Part shown: positions 46,813-47,711 of the stretch, one piece after another | How positions within the stretch are numbered: the first letter of the stretch is position 1 | Layout: each line of letters begins with the position of its first letter | NCBI RefSeq assembly: GCF_902806315.1 | Contig: NZ_CADCWD010000070.1 | Location: forward strand, 1-47,711 | Origin: an uncultured Sphingosinicella sp. | GTDB taxonomy: Bacteria > Pseudomonadota > Alphaproteobacteria > Sphingomonadales > Sphingomonadaceae | DNA length: 47,711 nt | Direction: 5' to 3' | Program-made: the position numbers and the translations under genes | Notes under the pieces: model-generated | What the model saw: the letters and a program-made list of their open reading frames with translations, nothing else | Databases searched by the model: none | Told to the model about the DNA's origin: nothing

Positions 46813-47710
46813 GGCGGTAGGTCGACGGGTCGACTCCGAAGGCATCCTTGAAGGCCCGGGAGAACTGGCTTCGACTGGCATAGCCGACGACAGAGGCCAG
46901 GCACTTGATCGGCAACCGGGTGGTTTCCAGAAGCCGCGCCGCCGACTGCATTCGAACCTGTTGAACGAACTCCATCGGAGTAACCTTGTGCTGGGCGACG
47001 AAGTGGGCCGCGAACGAGGAACGGCTCATTCCAGCAAGAGCCGCCAGGCTCGCGACGCTGTGCGGCTGTTCGGGATGAGAGACGATCGCCCGCATCACCG
47101 GAAGGAGGCGGGGATCGCCCCATGTACCGGAAAGAGGCGAGGAGTCCGTGAAGCCGGAAAAGGTTTCCCGAAGAAACCAGATAAGGATCTGCTTCATCAG
47201 GCAGTCAGCCACCATCGCGGTCCCTACGTCAGGCTGGCTCAGCTCCCGATGGAGGGCAGCGAAGCTGGCGCTGAAGCGCGCATCTTCGTCGACGCAGGCG
47301 ATGAGCGGCTCCCGGACCTGCTCGAGTACGGCCCGGTGGCCGGCATAGACGGAGGACAGCGAAGCGCATCCGAGCAGCAGATCGGCAGGACCGTCGGAGG
47401 CTTGAAACGCCACCAGGTTCTCGCTGTAGAGCGAGCAGCTTTCCTGCGCCTCCACCTGGTGCCGGATCGATCCATCCCCGGTGATGTGCTTTGGGCAATC
47501 CGGAGGCACTATGATGATGGTGCCGGGCGCGATCGCGGTCCGCTTGCCCTCGGTTTCGACGAAGCCGCTTCCCCGAAGGACGAAATGGCACACAACCGCA
47601 TCCATCGCCCCGACGCTCAGCCGCCAGTCCCGCCCGATCTCGCACACGCCGAATGCGCTCAGCTGCAGGTCCAGAGACCATAAGTTGTTGTGTATCAGCG
47701 CAACGTTCAT
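46784..47710 (-). CDS. AraC-family transcriptional regulator with AraC-type cupin domain
   Basis: The 308-residue protein has an N-terminal cupin-like sensing domain (about 20-200: CHFVLRGSGFVETEGKRTAIAPGTIIIVPPD) and a C-terminal pair of helix-turn-helix motifs (SVASLAALAGMSRSSFAAHFVAQHKVTPMEFVQQVRMQSAARLL and VVGYASRSQFSRAFKDAFGVDP). It resembles the AraC_binding cupin_6 regulators found in proteobacteria. Start ATG 47710 is the last codon in the window, so an earlier start beyond the edge cannot be excluded. Target genes are not evident. Its 3' end overlaps the sigma factor frame. Confidence 0.87.
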   Translation of the reverse strand: MNVALIHNNLWSLDLQLSAFGVCEIGRDWRLSVGAMDAVVCHFVLRGSGFVETEGKRTAIAPGTIIIVPPDCPKHITGDGSIRHQVEAQESCSLYSENLVAFQASDGPADLLLGCASLSSVYAGHRAVLEQVREPLIACVDEDARFSASFAALHRELSQPDVGTAMVADCLMKQILIWFLRETFSGFTDSSPLSGTWGDPRLLPVMRAIVSHPEQPHSVASLAALAGMSRSSFAAHFVAQHKVTPMEFVQQVRMQSAARLLETTRLPIKCLASVVGYASRSQFSRAFKDAFGVDPSTYRLNALASAAA

Positions 47711-47711
47711 C

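Noticed and set aside
1-47711. tRNA, rRNA, CRISPR, insertion sequence, integrase or prophage
   Set aside because: None seen on reading either strand: no transposase or integrase among the proteins, no cloverleaf-like sequence with a GTTCRA arm in the intergenic gaps, and no repeat-spacer pattern.

Overview
The window is a GC-rich, gene-dense chromosomal segment of an alphaproteobacterium. It is most likely a sphingomonad (Sphingomonas, Sphingosinicella or a relative). This rests on the protein types present: a bifunctional Rsh, CarD, a SUV3-like helicase followed by an S4 protein and 7Fe ferredoxin, a CC_3452-type secreted protein, TauE with a TIGR02186 protein, DUF1489, and a bacterial Cdc48-like ATPase. 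No taxonomic marker gene (rRNA, tRNA) is present, and I saw no insertion sequence, prophage, CRISPR array or integrase. It reads as core chromosome with short operons, many ATGA-type overlaps and several convergent genes whose ends overlap.

Layout. 1-2.1 kb: end of a small membrane protein, a PDZ-M48 protease, and convergent tryptophan dioxygenase. 2.1-5.1 kb: minus-strand block of a secreted CC_3452 protein, the stringent-response enzyme Rsh and a DUF411 protein. 5.1-6.6 kb: HxlR regulator, alkylguanine-DNA alkyltransferase (start codon problem) and rpoZ. 6.7-10 kb: phospholipase D/cardiolipin-synthase family protein, phospholipid N-methyltransferase-like protein, MFS transporter. 10-12.5 kb: Cdc48-like AAA ATPase and a candidate small RNA. 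12.6-15.8 kb: LysR and Crp regulators, two very small ORFs, an SDR oxidoreductase and a cyclophilin. 15.9-19.9 kb: MgtE, DUF1489, two GIN-domain envelope proteins and CarD. 20.1-23.8 kb: DoxX, ferredoxin, S4 protein and SUV3-like helicase. 24-29.1 kb: M23 endopeptidase, HerA-like ATPase, TIGR02186 and TauE.

29.1-36.9 kb: an NfrA/NfrB-like pair (outer-membrane protein plus processive glycosyltransferase), a Crp regulator followed by a small HWE histidine kinase, then an overlapping nhaA / DUF885 peptidase / HDAC-family amidohydrolase operon. 36.9-42.8 kb: a complete RND efflux operon (adaptor, pump, outer-membrane channel). 43-47.7 kb: maleylacetoacetate isomerase-like GST, class II aldolase, a single-domain response regulator, an M15-type peptidase, a frameshifted ECF sigma factor and an AraC regulator.

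The most interesting signal is non-coding. A perfect dyad, GTTGC-N5-GCAAC, occurs twice, 29 bp apart, between the divergent CC_3452 and HxlR genes. It occurs again 37 kb away in the promoter region between the RND efflux operon and the glutathione-dependent isomerase gene. I infer that this is the operator of the HxlR protein, whose Cys13 fits a thiol-sensing regulator, and that it marks a small electrophile or toxicant-response regulon. Other points to follow up are a candidate sRNA with a UUCG-capped terminator, the rsh start codon buried in a hairpin, an alkyltransferase frame without a usable start codon, a cysteine-rich leader peptide coupled to a Crp regulator, and the frameshifted sigma factor.
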